The notes below the pieces were generated by a model, which was not told the origin of the DNA, searched no databases, and worked only from the letters and a program-made list of their open reading frames with translations. From Ustilago trichophora (taxonomy: Eukaryota > Basidiomycota > Ustilaginomycetes > Ustilaginales > Ustilaginaceae), in the NCBI GenBank assembly GCA_900323505.1, contig OOIN01000021.1:653130-717129 (forward strand): DNA of 64,000 nucleotides, given 5' to 3'. Position 1 is the stretch's first letter, and the number at the start of each line of letters is the position of its first letter. This document shows, piece by piece, positions 62,381 through 64,000 of this stretch. The position numbers and the translations under genes were made by a program.

Positions 62381-63199
62381 TCAGTCAGAGTCAGGAAGCG
62401 GCTTGAAAAGCTGCCAAGCATCGATGCACCTTTGCTGGTAAGCAGCCTGCTGTGCTTCTGGGGTGTTGGCCACTTTGCCACCCAGTCCATTCCACTTGAC
62501 CACATCTGAGGACATGAACATGGTCATTGATCCTCGAGTCTCTCCTGGGAGGATGGGAGAGTTGAAGTGGTGGAGCACGTGGGAAGGGAAGAAGCACAGT
62601 GCACCAGGAGGAAAGTCCAGGCTGACCTTGGCCTCGGTGAAGCTGATCTGCAGCTTGGTGTAGTCACCGTAGCTGAAGACGCCAGCTAGGCCCTGCAGAT
62701 AGTCACGCCTGTCACGGTGGGGGAGGCTGTATGCCTGGCCTTCCTGGTTGATGGCCAGGGATGGGAAGCAGGGGGCCCAGAGGAAAGCACCATGGGGCCT
62801 GTAGTGCTCTGAGCTGCCAGTGTCCATGTAGTGGCTTGCGTGGCTGGGGAAGCACTCAAAGAAGCGTGTGTTGCAGTACTCTCGGAGAGCAGTGACATGC
62901 TTGTTGCGCAGGAATTTAATCATTGTGCGGTAATTCTTGACAAACTTGAGGTTGAAGTAGGGACCGTCCATGCAGGCAGTGTCTTGTCCACTGAGCATGA
63001 GATGAAAGGTGAAGAAGTCACCACGCAGTGACTCGACAGGTGGTTTTAGGGTTATATGACTGTCTGGTCCTAGGCAAAAAACTATATGCAATTTTCTTGG
63101 GGTTATATGACTGTCTGGTCCTAGGCAAAAAACTATATGCAATTTTCTTGTTCTGGGAACCTCAGTTGGGGTGTTTAGATGTATATTAGTTACAAACAT
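62381..63199 (-). pseudogene. TET/JBP-like 2-oxoglutarate/Fe(II) dioxygenase, 5'-truncated copy
   Basis: The 272-codon frame (ATG at 63199) has two parts. Residues 1-52 are translated subtelomeric repeat, in which RKLHIVFCLGPDSHIT occurs twice. From about residue 54 on is real protein. It has an AFLWAPCFPSLAINQEGQ strand and the iron ligands H161-x-D163 (PHRDRRDYLQG). LDFPPGALCFFPS is followed by the distal H210/H211 (VLHHFNSPI) and R222 (GETRGSMTMF), the 2-oxoglutarate-binding position. This order matches the basidiomycete TET/JBP-like dioxygenases that often travel with KDZ transposons; their full proteins have a longer N-terminal part, absent here. All catalytic residues remain, so a later ATG (62998) could still give a folded domain, but loss of function is more likely. 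Confidence 0.65.
63049..63099. repeat. Short partial copy of the telomere-adjacent repeat (51 bp)
   Basis: This is the first 51 bases of the long repeat that follows. It begins TTAGGGTTATATGAC (from 63046) and ends TTTTCTTG. It lies at the breakpoint of the truncated dioxygenase. Confidence 0.85.
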
Positions 63200-63325
63200 C
63201 GTTAAAGTTTAACGATTAACGTAACTTTCCGGGCCGTCAAAGTTTTCAGTCGAGATGTTGAAACTACTAATCAACTTGGCTGCAGATGGTGTGAGGGCAT
63301 GCATTGGGGTCCAAAGAGGTGGTTA
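63100..63325. repeat. Subtelomeric repeat, full unit 1 (226 bp)
   Basis: A 226-bp unit starting GGGTTATATGACTGTCTGG, containing an internal TTAAAC/GTTTAA-rich palindromic part near 63200-63222, and ending in GGTCCAAAGAGGTGG. It matches unit 2 except for one substitution (CCGGGCC versus CCGAGCC) and one G indel in GGGGTCC, plus differences at the very end. Confidence 0.92.
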
Positions 63326-63549
63326 GGGTTATATGACTGTCTGGTCCTAGGCAAAAAACTATATGCAATTTTCTTGTTCTGGGAACCTCAGTTGGGGTGT
63401 TTAGATGTATATTAGTTACAAACATCGTTAAAGTTTAACGATTAACGTAACTTTCCGAGCCGTCAAAGTTTTCAGTCGAGATGTTGAAACTACTAATCAA
63501 CTTGGCTGCAGATGGTGTGAGGGCATGCATTGGGTCCAAAGAGGTGGGC
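63326..63549. repeat. Subtelomeric repeat, full unit 2
   Basis: Second unit of the direct repeat. It begins at a TTAGGGTTA telomere-like seed (63323-63331) and runs to about GAGGTGGGCATGG. Near identity with unit 1 indicates recent duplication or ongoing homogenisation. Confidence 0.92.
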
Positions 63550-63600
63550 ATGGACAGGGAAAGAGGTTTATGTTTCATGTTTGGTGCTGTACGCCATCAT

Positions 63601-63799
63601 TCAAGGTTTAACCTTGTCAACCTGGAGTCCAACCTCCTTAACATAGGCTGGAACCTCCATAACCTCTGTAACATTGAGCTCAACCTTCACAAGATAGACT
63701 GCAACCTTGGCAACCTCTGGCTGAACCTCCAAAAGGTGGAGCTCAACGTCCATAACCTCCACAACCTCTGGCCAAACCTCCAAAAGGTAGAGCTCAATG
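63601..63799. repeat. Degenerate C/A-rich minisatellite next to the telomere
   Basis: Imperfect repeats built on CAACCTC-C-A and AGCTCAAC words (for example CCAAAAGGTGGAGCTCAACG and CCAAAAGGTAGAGCTCAATG, about 60 bases apart). The array runs directly into the telomere at 63800. It shows strand asymmetry, with the plus strand pyrimidine/A-rich and poor in G. Confidence 0.75.
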
Positions 63800-64000
63800 T
63801 TAGGGTTAGGGTTAGGGTTAGGGTTAGGGTTAGGGTTAGGGTTAGGGTTAGGGTTAGGGTTAGGGTTAGGGTTAGGGTTAGGGTTAGGGTTAGGGTTAGG
63901 GTTAGGGTTAGGGTTAGGGTTAGGGTTAGGGTTAGGGTTAGGGTTAGGGTTAGGGTTAGGGTTAGGGTTAGGGTTAGGGTTAGGGTTAGGGTTAGGGTTA
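63800..64000 (+). repeat. Telomere, (TTAGGG)n
   Basis: About 33 uninterrupted perfect TTAGGG units reaching the last base of the window. The G-rich strand runs 5' to 3' toward the end, the orientation expected at a right chromosome terminus. The start is abrupt, without degenerate telomere variants, at AGCTCAATG|TTAGGG. Confidence 0.98.

Overview
The window looks like the right end of a chromosome of a basidiomycete fungus, most likely a smut (Ustilaginomycetes). The last ~200 bases are an uninterrupted TTAGGG array with the G-rich strand running off the end. Gene structure is fungal: long intron-free ORFs, a few GT-AG introns of 85-110 bases, and no operons or Shine-Dalgarno sites. The gene content (PAN-type secreted protein, Cys-free secreted protein cluster, ERG24, SKN1/KRE6, MMM1) fits a smut. 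Species assignment is inference; no search was run. Several gene starts listed here lie inside longer open frames and were chosen from protein N-termini.

Layout. 1-14.5 kb holds ordinary housekeeping genes: the 3' part of a three-KH RNA-binding protein, an RCC1-repeat mitochondrial-type protein, a large dynamin-family GTPase, a multi-span membrane protein, and a large single-span Ser-rich protein. 14.6-19.0 kb is a tandem array of four paralogous secreted proteins on the minus strand. Each has a signal peptide ending in Ala followed by His-Glu-Asp-Pro, one phase-1 intron at the same place, and no cysteine in the mature part. A fifth, divergent gene without a signal peptide (19.5-20.3 kb) may be related. 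21.3-31.3 kb is core metabolism and organelle biology: long-form tRNase Z, a probable RNase P/MRP Pop8-like subunit right behind it, fatty-acid 2-hydroxylase SCS7, the ERMES subunit MMM1 (divergent from SCS7), and a KRE6/SKN1 glucan-synthesis protein. 31.3-43.0 kb is gene-poor, with one membrane-bound GT2 glycosyltransferase in the middle. 43.0-52.5 kb holds a secreted PAN-like protein, ataxin-10, EMC7, a probable XLF/NHEJ1-like end-joining factor and C-14 sterol reductase ERG24.

53-64 kb is subtelomeric in character: a 1152-residue P-loop protein of unknown role, a small hydrophobic ORF, a broken PIF/Harbinger-type transposase, a 21-bp minisatellite, a 913-residue zinc-finger protein, and a 5'-truncated TET/JBP-like 2-oxoglutarate dioxygenase. 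After these come telomere-seeded tandem repeats, a degenerate minisatellite and the telomere itself.

Functional links visible in the layout: tRNase Z and an RNase P subunit (3' and 5' tRNA processing) are adjacent; SCS7, ERG24, EMC7 and MMM1 all act in ER membrane and lipid biology; the HEDP array is the best candidate for an undescribed, probably host-related, secreted system.
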